DNA of 64,000 nt from an uncultured Lachnospiraceae bacterium (GCA_947629565.1 CANREG010000003.1:1-64000); one strand, 5' to 3'; positions 17,390 through 26,328 are shown, counted from the first letter of the stretch. Made by a program: numbers and translations. The notes: generated from the sequence alone by a model not told the origin.

Positions 17390-18451
17390 TCAGGAGCTAA
17401 AGTCAACGACACTTACCCCCTGATAATAATATTTTATGATTTCCTCCGCTTTTTTCCCGTCTAAAGCCATGCGGTTAGCCCCATACTGGGAAAGCCCCAG
17501 ACAATTTCCTTTTCCGAGACAGACAAAGCGGATTCCTCCCTCGACCTCCTCCACATAGAAATTCATGGATGCCAACGAAAACAGTTCCATAGCTTCTTCC
17601 CCGGTATAACCGGTTCCGTTGACGGAAACCTTCTTTACAAAACCGTTTTCTGTACTCTCCTCTACCGTGATCGGGATTTTTTGCCCGTCGCTTTCCTGCG
17701 CGGGGTTCGGCACTGCTCCTCCCGCCTGTTCCTGCGCGGGATCCGGCGCTACTTCTCCCGTCTGTTCCTGCGCTGTCTGTCCTTCCGTTGTCTGCCCCTC
17801 TGCTGCTGTATTTTCCTGTGTGGCTTTATTAAGCATCTGTCCTAATTCCTTCCATGTATACACCACCAGATTCATATAATTCTTTGCTTCCACATCCAGG
17901 CTGCTGTCCACCGATTGCAGATAGGAAACCTCCTCGCCGAGAATCTCCTTGGCGCTGGCCGTCTTTCCAATACTGACCTCATGGTAAAGCGCCATAATCA
18001 GGGAATCCTCCTGCTTAATTACCTTACCTGCCGTATCTACTACCGCCCGCTCAAAATAATCCTCATATTTTTCGTAATTCTGCTCTCCCCAGAGGACAAT
18101 CCGCTCTTCCATGGTCAGATAATGGTAGGAAAGGTCAGCCGCATCCGTCGTGTTTTTCTCCTGCATTTCCTTCAGCACATTGGTGCGGACTAAAATTGCC
18201 TGCACCTTTAACGCCTCTATATCATAGTCGGCAGAAATGGTCCCTGCCAGCACACCTAATACATACTCCTCCACATCTATGCTTTTATATAGTCCCTCTG
18301 TTTCAATCTGTATCTCTTTTCCCAACAGGCGGCTTTCCAGAGTATACCCGCCCCGTCCAAGTCCGGCCCTGTCACTGAAAAGCCCTGTTATTGTTATCAA
18401 CGACAGGGGAACCATTATCATAATCAATAAAAAAACAATTATTTTTTTCAT
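17390..18451 (-). CDS. spoIID: SpoIID-like protein lacking the catalytic Glu
   Basis: A 353-residue protein with an N-terminal membrane segment (about 4-23) and the SpoIID fold (about 45-350), interrupted by a Gln/Glu/Pro-rich insert (about 215-258). SpoIID/LytB proteins cut glycan strands during engulfment, using a Glu in the GEMP-type motif. Here the aligned motif reads LAGTISADYDIEALKVQA, with Thr71 where Glu is expected. The later GHG-type motif is GKGNCLGLSQYGAN. Either it is a non-catalytic paralogue or it uses other residues. The ATG directly follows a U-tract and hairpin that also ends the glgP transcript; the ribosome site is the hairpin's 3' arm. Confidence 0.75.
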   Translation of the reverse strand: MKKIIVFLLIMIMVPLSLITITGLFSDRAGLGRGGYTLESRLLGKEIQIETEGLYKSIDVEEYVLGVLAGTISADYDIEALKVQAILVRTNVLKEMQEKNTTDAADLSYHYLTMEERIVLWGEQNYEKYEDYFERAVVDTAGKVIKQEDSLIMALYHEVSIGKTASAKEILGEEVSYLQSVDSSLDVEAKNYMNLVVYTWKELGQMLNKATQENTAAEGQTTEGQTAQEQTGEVAPDPAQEQAGGAVPNPAQESDGQKIPITVEESTENGFVKKVSVNGTGYTGEEAMELFSLASMNFYVEEVEGGIRFVCLGKGNCLGLSQYGANRMALDGKKAEEIIKYYYQGVSVVDFSS

Positions 18452-18487
18452 AAAAAAACCTCTCCCACTATTCTATGTGGGAGAGGT
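18452..18487 (-). terminator. glgP terminator merged with the spoIID ribosome site
   Basis: On the minus strand a perfect 11-bp stem (ACCTCTCCCAC / GTGGGAGAGGT) with an 8-nt loop is followed by seven Ts that run straight into the spoIID ATG. It begins 37 bp after the glgP stop. GGGAGAGG in the 3' arm is the only ribosome site for spoIID. The loop plus one stem base reads CATAGAAT, close to the sigmaE -10 CATACAAT, so spoIID RNA could start inside the hairpin and avoid it. Confidence 0.75.
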
Positions 18488-18523
18488 CTGAAATAGTCCT
18501 TATATTTCGTTGTAAAACCGCTG

Positions 18524-20989
18524 TTACTTGCCGGATTTCTTAGTTGTCTTAGGCATAGTCACCTCAACCTTTTCCAGATGCCAGATCTCCTGTGCATACT
18601 GTTCAATGGTTCTGTCTGAGGAGAACTTACCGGCGCAGGCCGTATTCAGCATAGCCATCTTCGCCCAGCCCTTCTCATCACGGTACGCCTCATCTACTTT
18701 CTTATGTGCCTCGCAATAAGAATCAAAATCCTTCAAGGTAAAGTATACATCTTCCTTAATCAGAGAATCATAGATATCTCTGAATATCTCGGTATCATCA
18801 TTAAAGGTTCCATTGATTAACTGTGTCAGCACCTTGCGGACATTGGCATTGCTGTTAAAGATATCCTCCGGATGGTAATTCTTATCCCGCTCATAGGCCA
18901 TAACCTCGTCTGCGGATAAACCAAAGATGAAGGCGTTCTCCTCGCCAACTTCCTCTACAATCTCCACGTTAGCTCCGTCCATGGTTCCTAACGTCGGTGC
19001 GCCATTTAACATAAACTTCATGTTACCGGTACCGGAAGCCTCTCTGGAAGCAGTGGAAATCTGCTCGGAAACATCTGCCGCAGCAAAAATCAGCTCCGCA
19101 TTGGATACCCGGTAATTCTCGATAAATACCACCTTAATCTTGCCCTTAATTGACTCGTCATTGTTAATCACATCTGCAACGGAGTTAATCAGCTTAATTG
19201 TCAGCTTCGCCCGCTTATAACCTGCTGCCGCTTTAGCGCCAAAGATAAAGGTTCTCGGCACGATATCCATCTCCGGATGCTCCTTAATCTCATTGTACAG
19301 ATACATAACATGAAGAATATTCAAAAGCTGTCTCTTGTACTCGTGAAGACGCTTAACCTGTACATCAAAAATAGAACGGGGATCTACCTCAACGCCGTTA
19401 TGCTGCTTGATATAGGCTGCCAGACGAACCTTATTCTGGTATTTGATATTCATAAACTCCTGCTGGCATTTTTCATCATCCACATAGACTTTCAGTTTGG
19501 CCAGATGCGGAAGGTCTGTAATCCACTCGTCGCCAATCTTGGAAGTAATCCAGTCTGCCAGCAGCGGATTTCCATGTAACAGGAACCGTCTCTGGGTAAT
19601 ACCATTGGTCTTGTTATTGAACTGCTCCGGTCTCATCTCGTAGAAATCCTTAAGCTCGCGTTTCTTCAAAATCTCAGTGTGAAGCTGCGCTACACCGTTG
19701 ACAGAGAAGGAACCGGCAATGGCAAGATGCGCCATCTTAACCTGGCCGTCATAAAGAATCGCCATGCTCTTAACCTTTTCCGGATTATTCGGATATTTCT
19801 CACGGATTTCATTGACATATCTTCTGTCAATCTCCTCGATAATCTGATATACACGGGGAAGAAGTCTTGAGAACAGCTCAATCGGCCATTTCTCCAAAGC
19901 CTCCGCCATAATTGTATGGTTGGTGTAAGCACAGGTATGGCAGGTAATATCCCACGCTTCATCCCACTCTAAGCCTTCCTCATCCACCAACAGACGCATC
20001 AACTCTGCAACGGTTACTGTCGGGTGGGTATCATTTAACTGGAAGGTTACCTTCTTCGGCAGGTCGTGTAAATCCTTGTTATTCTCTTTAAATTTATTCA
20101 ATGCAGTCTGAATGGAAGCGGAAATAAAGAAATACTGCTGCTTTAATCTTAATTCCTTACCTGCATAATGGTTATCATTCGGATAAAGGACCTCAACAAT
20201 GGTTCTTGCCAAATTCTGCTGCTCCACCGCCTTCTGGTATTCTCCTTTATCAAAGGAATCCAGATTAAAGTCCTGAATTGCCTCTGCATCCCAGATTCTC
20301 AATGTATTTACCACATGATTGCCATATCCGATAATCGGAAGGTCATACGGTACTGCGCGGATAGATGAATATCCTTCCTGTATAAACTGGTTCTTGCCAT
20401 CCTTATATTCTACCTTGACATGACCGCCAAATTTAACCTCACAGGCGTACTCTGAACGGCGAACCTCAAAAGGATTGCCATCCTTCAACCAGTCATCCGG
20501 CTTTTCAATCTGATAACCGTCTTCAATCTTCTGCTTAAACATACCGTAACGGTAGCGGATACCACAACCGTATGCCGGGTAGCCCAAGGTAGCCAGAGAA
20601 TCTAAGAAACAGGCTGCCAGTCTTCCCAGACCGCCGTTACCGAGAGCGGCATCCGGCTCCTGGTCCTCGATTACGTTCAGGTCAAAGCCCAATTCATCCA
20701 ACGCCTCTTTTACTTCGCTATAGCAGGTCAGATTAATCAGGTTGTTGCCTAACGCCCTTCCCATCAAAAATTCCATGGACAGATAATATACTGTCTTGGC
20801 ATTCCTTTTCTCATATTCCTTATGGGTTGCAATCCACTGGTCAATAATCGTATCCTTGATTGCATATGAAACAGCCTGAAATACCTGCTGCTGCGTTGCA
20901 TCATCAATGGTCTTGCGATAAAGAGTCTTTACATTATTAATGACTTCCTTCTTAAAGGCTTCTTTATCAAAGTCTAATTTCCTAGCCAT
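18524..20989 (-). CDS. glgP: Glycogen/alpha-glucan phosphorylase (GT35)
   Basis: An 821-residue cytosolic enzyme that releases glucose 1-phosphate from glycogen or maltodextrin with phosphate. Family landmarks are complete: GNGGLGRLAACFLDSLATL and YGIRY-type motifs near the N-terminus, NDTHPTVTVAELMR, and the pyridoxal-phosphate lysine in GTGNMKFMLNGA. The start follows AAAGGAGG. A promoter lies at 21023-21051 and a terminator at 18452-18487, so it is monocistronic. Residues of the mammalian N-terminal phosphorylation site and AMP site are not apparent, as usual in bacteria. Confidence 0.96.
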   Translation of the reverse strand: MARKLDFDKEAFKKEVINNVKTLYRKTIDDATQQQVFQAVSYAIKDTIIDQWIATHKEYEKRNAKTVYYLSMEFLMGRALGNNLINLTCYSEVKEALDELGFDLNVIEDQEPDAALGNGGLGRLAACFLDSLATLGYPAYGCGIRYRYGMFKQKIEDGYQIEKPDDWLKDGNPFEVRRSEYACEVKFGGHVKVEYKDGKNQFIQEGYSSIRAVPYDLPIIGYGNHVVNTLRIWDAEAIQDFNLDSFDKGEYQKAVEQQNLARTIVEVLYPNDNHYAGKELRLKQQYFFISASIQTALNKFKENNKDLHDLPKKVTFQLNDTHPTVTVAELMRLLVDEEGLEWDEAWDITCHTCAYTNHTIMAEALEKWPIELFSRLLPRVYQIIEEIDRRYVNEIREKYPNNPEKVKSMAILYDGQVKMAHLAIAGSFSVNGVAQLHTEILKKRELKDFYEMRPEQFNNKTNGITQRRFLLHGNPLLADWITSKIGDEWITDLPHLAKLKVYVDDEKCQQEFMNIKYQNKVRLAAYIKQHNGVEVDPRSIFDVQVKRLHEYKRQLLNILHVMYLYNEIKEHPEMDIVPRTFIFGAKAAAGYKRAKLTIKLINSVADVINNDESIKGKIKVVFIENYRVSNAELIFAAADVSEQISTASREASGTGNMKFMLNGAPTLGTMDGANVEIVEEVGEENAFIFGLSADEVMAYERDKNYHPEDIFNSNANVRKVLTQLINGTFNDDTEIFRDIYDSLIKEDVYFTLKDFDSYCEAHKKVDEAYRDEKGWAKMAMLNTACAGKFSSDRTIEQYAQEIWHLEKVEVTMPKTTKKSGK

Positions 20990-21022
20990 GCTTTGTCTCC
21001 TCCTTTTGTCAATTCGGTAATT

Positions 21023-21051
21023 ATTCTACCAAAAATAAACAATTTTAACAA
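21023..21051 (-). promoter_or_regulatory. SigmaA promoter of glgP
   Basis: On the minus strand TTGTTA (21046-21051) and TAGAAT (21023-21028) have a 17-bp spacer and lie about 35 bp before the start codon. Confidence 0.6.
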
Positions 21052-21076
21052 GACCTAAGTCTATGATTTCTTATGA

Positions 21077-22900
21077 CTATCGTTTTTTTGTGCGAATCCC
21101 TTTTGAATTCACATAATATTTGCCAATCCACTTATTTTTCTTCATTTTTCCGCTGGTCTTGTCAAAATAATAATAATTTTTGTTAATCTTCTTCCAGCCC
21201 TTAACCATGGCTCCGTTCTTCGGGTTAAAATAGTATTTGCTGCCCTTATATTTCACAAATCCGGTCTTTCGCGCGCCGTTAGAGGCAAAATAATACTGCT
21301 TTTTACCTATGGTTACAATCTTATTTCTTGCCATGACGCCGGTTTCTGGATCAAGGTAATAATATTTTCCCTTGTACTTCCGGGAGCCGTACAGCATACG
21401 CGCGCTCTCCGGATCAAACAGATAATATTTGCCATTGACCTTCTGCGCTCCGGTAACAAGATAATTCTTCTTACCCACATAATAATTGGCCCCGTCTAAC
21501 GTATACAGTCCCTTTTTCGCCTGCTGTCCGGACTGCTGGAATAAATACAAATGAATGCCGTCCCCATAAATTTCATTCTTTGCCAGCGTTCCATTTCCTT
21601 TAGCCAGATAAGAATCTTTTCCGACCTGAAAAGCGCCGGTTATCAGCTTACCGGTAGTTGGATGCAGATAAAATGTATCTTCTCCCTGCATCAGAAATCC
21701 GGTTACCATATTTCCCTGCGTATCAAAATAATACCAATTGCCCTCGTATTTTACCCAGCCAATAACCTTTCTTCCATCCTCCGCAATATAGCAGGTAGAA
21801 CCATTTTGTTTGTTTAATGTTCCCTTTATAACCGGTTGTGACAAATTATAATAGGAGATAATCGCATTTGCATCTGCCTGTCCCACTTTCTTCCTTTTGG
21901 CAGCCGTGTTAAAAAATTTGCTGCAGTCAGAAGCGCTGGTTACATAGCCATGCTCAATAATCACACTAGGGATATTCTGCACCACGCCGTTGCGCACAAT
22001 AGAGTAATAATCTGCCAGTTTTCCATTCGCATAACGGTTGCCCGTACCGGATTTGCGCAGCAAAAATCCTCTGTTGGCAATACCCAGCTTACTTAACTCT
22101 TTTAATGCAACCCTGCCAAACGCCTGGGTTTCCTGCCGTATCCTGTCATGATAACCGGATTTATATGCCACCAGCAGATTAGCCCCTGTAGATCTCCCCG
22201 CATTGATATGCATGCTCACCAGAAAATCTGCATTTAACATTTTGGCATAATTATTGCGGGCAATCAGACATTCTCCAAGGCCTAACTCTGCGCAGCAGCT
22301 ATCTGCATCACGCGTTATATACACGGTCACATCCCCATATTGGTTCAGCTTGTCCTGACATGCCGCAGCAATATCATAAACCACTCTTTCCTCCCGCAGT
22401 CCATTCGCGCTTGCGCCCGGATGCCGTTTGCAGTGGCCGGGATCGAGAACAATCACTCTTGCGGTGGCCGGAGATAATTGTGATTGCATATACTGGGTTT
22501 CATCAATCTGCGCTGTCTGCTGTTCCGTTGTTGCCTCCTGCTCGCTGGATTGCTGCTCCGTCGTTGTCTGTTGCTCGGTGGTTGCCTGTTGTTCAGTCGT
22601 TGCTTGTTGCTCTGCCGTTGTTGGCTGCTCTGCCGTTGTTGGCTGCTCTGCCGTTGTTTCTTGCTCTGTCGTTGTTGGCTGCTCTGTCGTTGTTGGCTGT
22701 TCTGCCGTTGTTTCCTGCTCAGTGGACTGTCCTTCAGTCGTTGTTCCCGGTTCGCCGGACTGCTGCTCAGACGTTGCCTGCTGCCCGGTTCCAACCCTTT
22801 GTAATGTATCCGCCACTCCTATTGCCTGTACAGGATAACCAGAACCCACCAGCATGACAGCTACCAATATACCTGAAATTACTCTCTTTATCCTTCTCAA
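21077..22900 (-). CDS. N-acetylmuramoyl-L-alanine amidase with cell-wall-binding repeats
   Basis: A 607-residue secreted protein: signal peptide (about 1-26), Thr/Glu/Gln-rich linker with tandem TTEQ/TAEQ units (about 40-140), Amidase_3 domain (about 147-345), then about ten aromatic-Gly repeats of the choline/wall-binding type (YYFDTQGNMVTGF-like). The zinc and catalytic residues are visible: His in LDPGH, Glu in LREERV, His in SMHINAG and Glu in IIEHGYV. It would cleave the bond between muramic acid and the stem peptide. The start codon is TTG (22898-22900), supported by AGGAG 7 nt upstream and the basic start RRIKR. The gene is divergent from the PH-domain gene. Confidence 0.92.
   Translation of the reverse strand: MRRIKRVISGILVAVMLVGSGYPVQAIGVADTLQRVGTGQQATSEQQSGEPGTTTEGQSTEQETTAEQPTTTEQPTTTEQETTAEQPTTAEQPTTAEQQATTEQQATTEQQTTTEQQSSEQEATTEQQTAQIDETQYMQSQLSPATARVIVLDPGHCKRHPGASANGLREERVVYDIAAACQDKLNQYGDVTVYITRDADSCCAELGLGECLIARNNYAKMLNADFLVSMHINAGRSTGANLLVAYKSGYHDRIRQETQAFGRVALKELSKLGIANRGFLLRKSGTGNRYANGKLADYYSIVRNGVVQNIPSVIIEHGYVTSASDCSKFFNTAAKRKKVGQADANAIISYYNLSQPVIKGTLNKQNGSTCYIAEDGRKVIGWVKYEGNWYYFDTQGNMVTGFLMQGEDTFYLHPTTGKLITGAFQVGKDSYLAKGNGTLAKNEIYGDGIHLYLFQQSGQQAKKGLYTLDGANYYVGKKNYLVTGAQKVNGKYYLFDPESARMLYGSRKYKGKYYYLDPETGVMARNKIVTIGKKQYYFASNGARKTGFVKYKGSKYYFNPKNGAMVKGWKKINKNYYYFDKTSGKMKKNKWIGKYYVNSKGIRTKKR
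22516..22733. repeat. Low-complexity tandem repeat coding for the TTEQ linker
   Basis: Imperfect 15-18-bp units (GCTGTTGCTCGGTCGTTGT-like on the plus strand) code for the TTEQQ/TAEQP linker of the amidase. The purity of several neighbouring units (GGCTGCTCTGCCGTTGTT repeated) points to slipped-strand expansion, so linker length may vary between strains. Long open frames on the opposite strand here are by-products of the repeat. Confidence 0.7.
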
Positions 22901-23099
22901 ATTCCCAACTCCTGTTCTTCATTTGCTTATTACGTATAGAATATTTATTCATTATAACCTTATTTTTAAAGCGGCGCAACCTTTCACGCCAAAAAATGGT
23001 ACTATACAAATCAGAAATTTTTGTTAAAATAGGTAATATATTACTAATAGTAAAAGGCTTCCCGATATTGGGAGCCGCAGATAACAGGAGGATATGAAC

Positions 23100-23480
23100 A
23101 TGGAATATGTATGGAATGACCGAAAGAGAACTCTGTTTGGACTGCCGTTATCCTTTACCAAGTATATGCTTTCAGAAGACCGGCTTTTTATCGAGCAGGG
23201 ATTTCTGAATAAGCGGGAGGACGAGGTGCGGCTTTACCGCATTATGGACGTGTCCCTAAGCAGGAGCATATGGCAGCGGATTTTTGGCGTAGGAACCATT
23301 CACTGCTGCTCCGCCGACAAGACTATGAAGGACTTTGATATTGTCAGCGTGAAAAATTCAAAGGAAGTCAAAGAACAGTTGTCCCAGTTAGTAGAGGCCC
23401 AGCGCGACGCCAAACGGGTTACCAACCGGGAATATATGGACGACGACCACGACGATGCGGATTTCGATTCCATAGATTAA
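23100..23480 (+). CDS. PH-domain (bPH2/YdbT-like) protein
   Basis: A 126-residue cytosolic protein with a bacterial PH-like domain (about 15-95; FTKYMLSEDRLFIEQGFL ... EVRLYRIMDVSLSRS ... GTIHC) and an acidic tail ending DDHDDADFDSID. YdbS/YdbT-type domains normally sit in membrane proteins; this one has no membrane segment. ATG 23100 is chosen because it is 8 nt from AGGAGG; the earlier ATG at 23094 is only 2 nt away. It is a single gene followed by a hairpin at 23551-23594. The role is unknown. Confidence 0.75.
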   Translation: MEYVWNDRKRTLFGLPLSFTKYMLSEDRLFIEQGFLNKREDEVRLYRIMDVSLSRSIWQRIFGVGTIHCCSADKTMKDFDIVSVKNSKEVKEQLSQLVEAQRDAKRVTNREYMDDDHDDADFDSID

Positions 23481-23550
23481 TCCGTATCCTTTTTCAGAGA
23501 ATATGCATATTATAGTCATAATGAATATTACATAAGGGCATCATTATGAC

Positions 23551-23594
23551 AAGAGCCGACGGTCTATGAAGTTCTCATAAAGTCGTCGGCTCTT
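23551..23594. terminator. Hairpin between convergent genes
   Basis: A 10-bp stem (AAGAGCCGAC / GTCGGCTCTT) with a structured 24-nt loop (TATGA / TCATA) lies between the PH-domain gene and the CPBP gene. Neither side has a strong U-tract. It probably acts as a two-way terminator. Confidence 0.5.
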
Positions 23595-23614
23595 ATTATA
23601 TCATTTATCCCAGC

Positions 23615-24295
23615 TTAAAAGAACGCAAACACAGCGACAAGGGATATTACGTTTCCAAGAATGTGTGAAAGGGTGCTGATAACGCAATTACCCGATTTAT
23701 GATAAATCACCGAGAAAATCAAACTGTCGATGAATACACCGGCAACATCATAAAGCACAACTCCTATGTTGCCTGCGGCAATATGCCCCGCTGCAAAAAC
23801 AGCCGATGAAACAACCGCGCAGAGCCAAATCGGAAATATTTTTGAGGTTTTCCCAAAGAAAAAGCCTCTATACGCAATCTCCTCGCCAAATGCCGCAATG
23901 ATAACCTGACCTGTCAGCAGCGCAATTTTATCAAAAGACAGTCCCACAGAACTTGTCCTTTCCATTAGATGGGAAACATTCTCTCCGCCGAAAATCAGAT
24001 TTCCAACAACAAGCGATACAATACCACTCACACTTGGCAGCAGCGCCCAGACAATCACACCCGGCTTTTTAAAATCCTCCACAATAGTATGAAAACGCAA
24101 ACCCGATTCGGAATCCTCTGCTTTACTGACAGCTTCCGTAATAAAGAAAAATGCAATCCCCACAAATACGGAATACCCTGCTATTTTCGAGGATGGCACA
24201 ACTTTTGTTGCCGTCAATAATATCATTATTGCCACACCGATAATCGTTAGGACAACACTCTTTTTGTTCTTCTCAATAACTTTCTGGTTTTTCAT
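23615..24295 (-). CDS. CPBP-family intramembrane protease
   Basis: A 226-residue membrane protein with about six segments and the CPBP (Abi/CAAX-like) motifs: EEIAYRGFFFG (Glu-Glu-x3-Arg), FAAGH and SHILGNVIS. Such proteins are glutamate-type intramembrane peptidases, often tied to bacteriocin immunity. The ATG overlaps the stop of the TetR gene (ATGA), so repressor and protease are co-transcribed and translationally coupled. No bacteriocin gene is visible nearby, so the substrate is unknown. Confidence 0.85.
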   Translation of the reverse strand: MKNQKVIEKNKKSVVLTIIGVAIMILLTATKVVPSSKIAGYSVFVGIAFFFITEAVSKAEDSESGLRFHTIVEDFKKPGVIVWALLPSVSGIVSLVVGNLIFGGENVSHLMERTSSVGLSFDKIALLTGQVIIAAFGEEIAYRGFFFGKTSKIFPIWLCAVVSSAVFAAGHIAAGNIGVVLYDVAGVFIDSLIFSVIYHKSGNCVISTLSHILGNVISLVAVFAFF

Positions 24296-24861
24296 TCCAT
24301 TTCCTCCTGTACTGCCAATGCGCCCCTATATGCCCGCTCCAAATGGGATTTGATAAGCTCCTCGTCGTATTTCAATGAGTTGTTAGCGATGATACTCGCA
24401 TATCCATGAGCAAATAAAAAAACTGTGATAAAGATTTCTTTTACCTGCTCTATACTTCCTCCAACTGCTCCCTGCATTGCTAAAAGAACAGGGGCAAGCT
24501 CTTCGGCATCTATCATTTCAAGCAAAGTCGTTCCGGTAAAGAAGTTTGATTGAAAAAGGAAACGGAACAAATGCGGTTCCTCAATGGCGAAGCGGATATA
24601 ATTCAACCCGATTCCGAGCATAACGCCTTCCTGCGGGCTTTCAATATTCATCAGGTATTCGGAATGATAACCGTCTGCTTTTGCATAAGCAGCTTTTTTC
24701 AACTCCTCAATCGTTGCAAAGTGATACATAATCGGCTGCGTAGAACATTTCAACTTTTTTGCGACTGTTCTTGCGTTAATATTTTCCGCGCCTGTTTCAC
24801 GAGCAACCTCAAAGGCAGCGTCAATGACCATATCTTTTGTGATTTTAGGTTTTGGCGGCAT
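24292..24861 (-). CDS. TetR-family transcriptional repressor
   Basis: A 189-residue regulator: helix-turn-helix about 8-54 (TKDMVIDAAFEVARETGAEN ... QPIMYHFATIEELKKAAY) and a helical ligand domain about 60-189 of the TetR_C type. A 14-bp palindrome at 24886-24899 between its promoter and start codon is a likely self-operator. It heads a two-gene unit with the CPBP protease, whose expression it probably controls. The ribosome site AAGGGAAA is moderate. Confidence 0.9.
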   Translation of the reverse strand: MPPKPKITKDMVIDAAFEVARETGAENINARTVAKKLKCSTQPIMYHFATIEELKKAAYAKADGYHSEYLMNIESPQEGVMLGIGLNYIRFAIEEPHLFRFLFQSNFFTGTTLLEMIDAEELAPVLLAMQGAVGGSIEQVKEIFITVFLFAHGYASIIANNSLKYDEELIKSHLERAYRGALAVQEEME

Positions 24862-24885
24862 AGTTTTCCCTTCTTTTTATAATTC

Positions 24886-24899
24886 TTGTTATATAACAA
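24886..24899. promoter_or_regulatory. TetR operator palindrome
   Basis: TTGTTATATAACAA is a perfect 14-bp palindrome, with imperfect symmetry continuing outward. It lies just downstream of the promoter of the TetR/CPBP unit, so binding would block transcription start. Confidence 0.6.
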
Positions 24900-24906
24900 T
24901 AATTAT

Positions 24907-24934
24907 ATTATAACAGGTTTATCAGGAAAGTAAA
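24907..24934 (-). promoter_or_regulatory. Promoter of the TetR/CPBP unit
   Basis: On the minus strand TTTACT (24929-24934) and a perfect TATAAT (24907-24912) are separated by 16 bp. The presumed operator starts 7 bp downstream of the -10 box. Confidence 0.6.
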
Positions 24935-24949
24935 GAAATAAGTGATAAC

Positions 24950-25441
24950 TCAATCAATAGAAACGGTAAAGGTAAGCGTGTCAGTGTAATCTCCCGCATA
25001 CAGAATATGATCCTTTTGCAGATCGGTGGCAAATTTGAGAATTGCCCAGCCCGTACTTTCTCCGGCTGGAACAGTCAATATTATATGGTTATTTCCCTCA
25101 GGAACATCATTATAGTTAATCATCAGCCGGTATGCAATATACCCGTCGCCGTTCATCATCTTAAAATCATTGCGGCTTGCCAGGTTCACATTCAGGGCAG
25201 TGCCCTCATCGAGTACCACATCGCTTACCTGAAGTGACCGCTCCACCTGTTTTTCCGCATCTGAAAAGGTTACGCTGGCAGGAATGGTTACGGTATAGGT
25301 CACTCCCGCATTATAGTCTACCGTAATATTTCCGCTGTTTTCTTTGGAATCCTGCGTTATCGTTTCCCCTGACGCCAGCGAAACCGTTAAGCTGCTAAGC
25401 GTGAGGAATACAATCAAAATAACAAATACCCATTTTTTCAC
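24950..25441 (-). CDS. Secreted beta-sandwich surface protein
   Basis: A 163-residue exported protein: signal peptide (about 1-24, KKWVFVILIVFLTLSSLTVSL), then an all-beta domain with YTVTIPASVTF, LNVNLASRNDF, TGWAILKFA and ending TLTFTVSID. This pattern is common in small Firmicute surface proteins related to the WxL/pilin-like group, but I see no WxL motif or sortase signal. The start is GTG at 25439-25441, with AGAGGGG upstream. It lies 43 bp after a membrane-anchored gene, with which it probably forms an operon and perhaps a surface complex. Confidence 0.7.
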   Translation of the reverse strand: MKKWVFVILIVFLTLSSLTVSLASGETITQDSKENSGNITVDYNAGVTYTVTIPASVTFSDAEKQVERSLQVSDVVLDEGTALNVNLASRNDFKMMNGDGYIAYRLMINYNDVPEGNNHIILTVPAGESTGWAILKFATDLQKDHILYAGDYTDTLTFTVSID

Positions 25442-25484
25442 TTCTATCCCCTCTTAAACAAACTCCATTCATATCCTGTTTCAT

Positions 25485-26051
25485 TTAATCGACCAGCAGC
25501 CTGATTCTCATATCCGCATTATTGGTAAATGTCTTTTCCTCATTCATGCGATAAGGCTGCACATGAATCACTGCGTCATACTCCCCTTTGTCAAGCTGGC
25601 GGGAAAGGGTAATGCGGTTAATGCTTTTCCCCGGTTCAACAAGGCCCGATGTGTACAAAACCTCGTAATCCTGCCCCTTGCTATCGTACAGCCTGAGTTC
25701 AAAAGTCAGATAATACATCTGCGCGTTTTCTTCCGGATTCACAAAACTAACCTCTTGCTCCTTTGTGTTTGCAGAAAAAATCATAGAGTCCCGGCCGGCA
25801 ATTACCACGCCCTGTTCCAAATCCTGCTCCGTTCCGGACGGCAGGCCGTTATTCTCATTCGGATCAATTACCAGTTCTACGCCCCCTGCCTTTTCAGATG
25901 AAGCAGGATTTTCCCCGTATCCGTCCTTGTTCCGTTTTTCCGTCAGTCTGCTGCACGTCACAATGCCAAGCAGTAAGAAAATCAGCAAAATCAAAAAAGC
26001 AAGCCGTTTTACACCGCTGCTTTTTTCCTGCTTTTTGCCTTTCACATTCAT
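25485..26051 (-). CDS. Membrane-anchored extracytoplasmic protein of unknown function
   Basis: A 188-residue protein: basic N-terminus, one membrane segment (about 16-35), a short linker and a beta-rich extracytoplasmic domain (GVVIAGRDSMIFSANTKEQ ... MYYLTFELRLYDSKGQDYEVLYTSGLVEPGKSI ... MRIRLLVD). The layout suggests an Ig-like fold holding a surface partner. The start is placed at the ATG 7 nt after GGGAG, not at the frame's first ATG (26078). It probably works with the secreted beta protein encoded next. Confidence 0.65.
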   Translation of the reverse strand: MNVKGKKQEKSSGVKRLAFLILLIFLLLGIVTCSRLTEKRNKDGYGENPASSEKAGGVELVIDPNENNGLPSGTEQDLEQGVVIAGRDSMIFSANTKEQEVSFVNPEENAQMYYLTFELRLYDSKGQDYEVLYTSGLVEPGKSINRITLSRQLDKGEYDAVIHVQPYRMNEEKTFTNNADMRIRLLVD

Positions 26052-26328
26052 TCCCTCTCTCCCACAGCATGATAGCAATGTCTACCTTCATTATTTATCA
26101 TGGCCGGAAAATTATCTTATTGCTATAAGCTATGACGATATTTGACATTTTGTTACTTAAAACTACCAATTCTTACGAGGAAAACCTATCATACACTTAG
26201 CTTATTTAAATAATTTATGGAATAACACATTTGTATTCCAAATTAAGAAAACTATAATGTATTTTCAGCATACAATTTACAATCTTCGTGTTCAAGTAAG
26301 AAGTATGGAGCACAACTGTTGTATGGAT

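Noticed and set aside
22360-22857. Long plus-strand open frames opposite the amidase linker
   Set aside because: They are by-products of the tandem repeat coding for the TTEQ linker on the minus strand. They give Leu/Cys/Val-rich low-complexity proteins and have no ribosome site.
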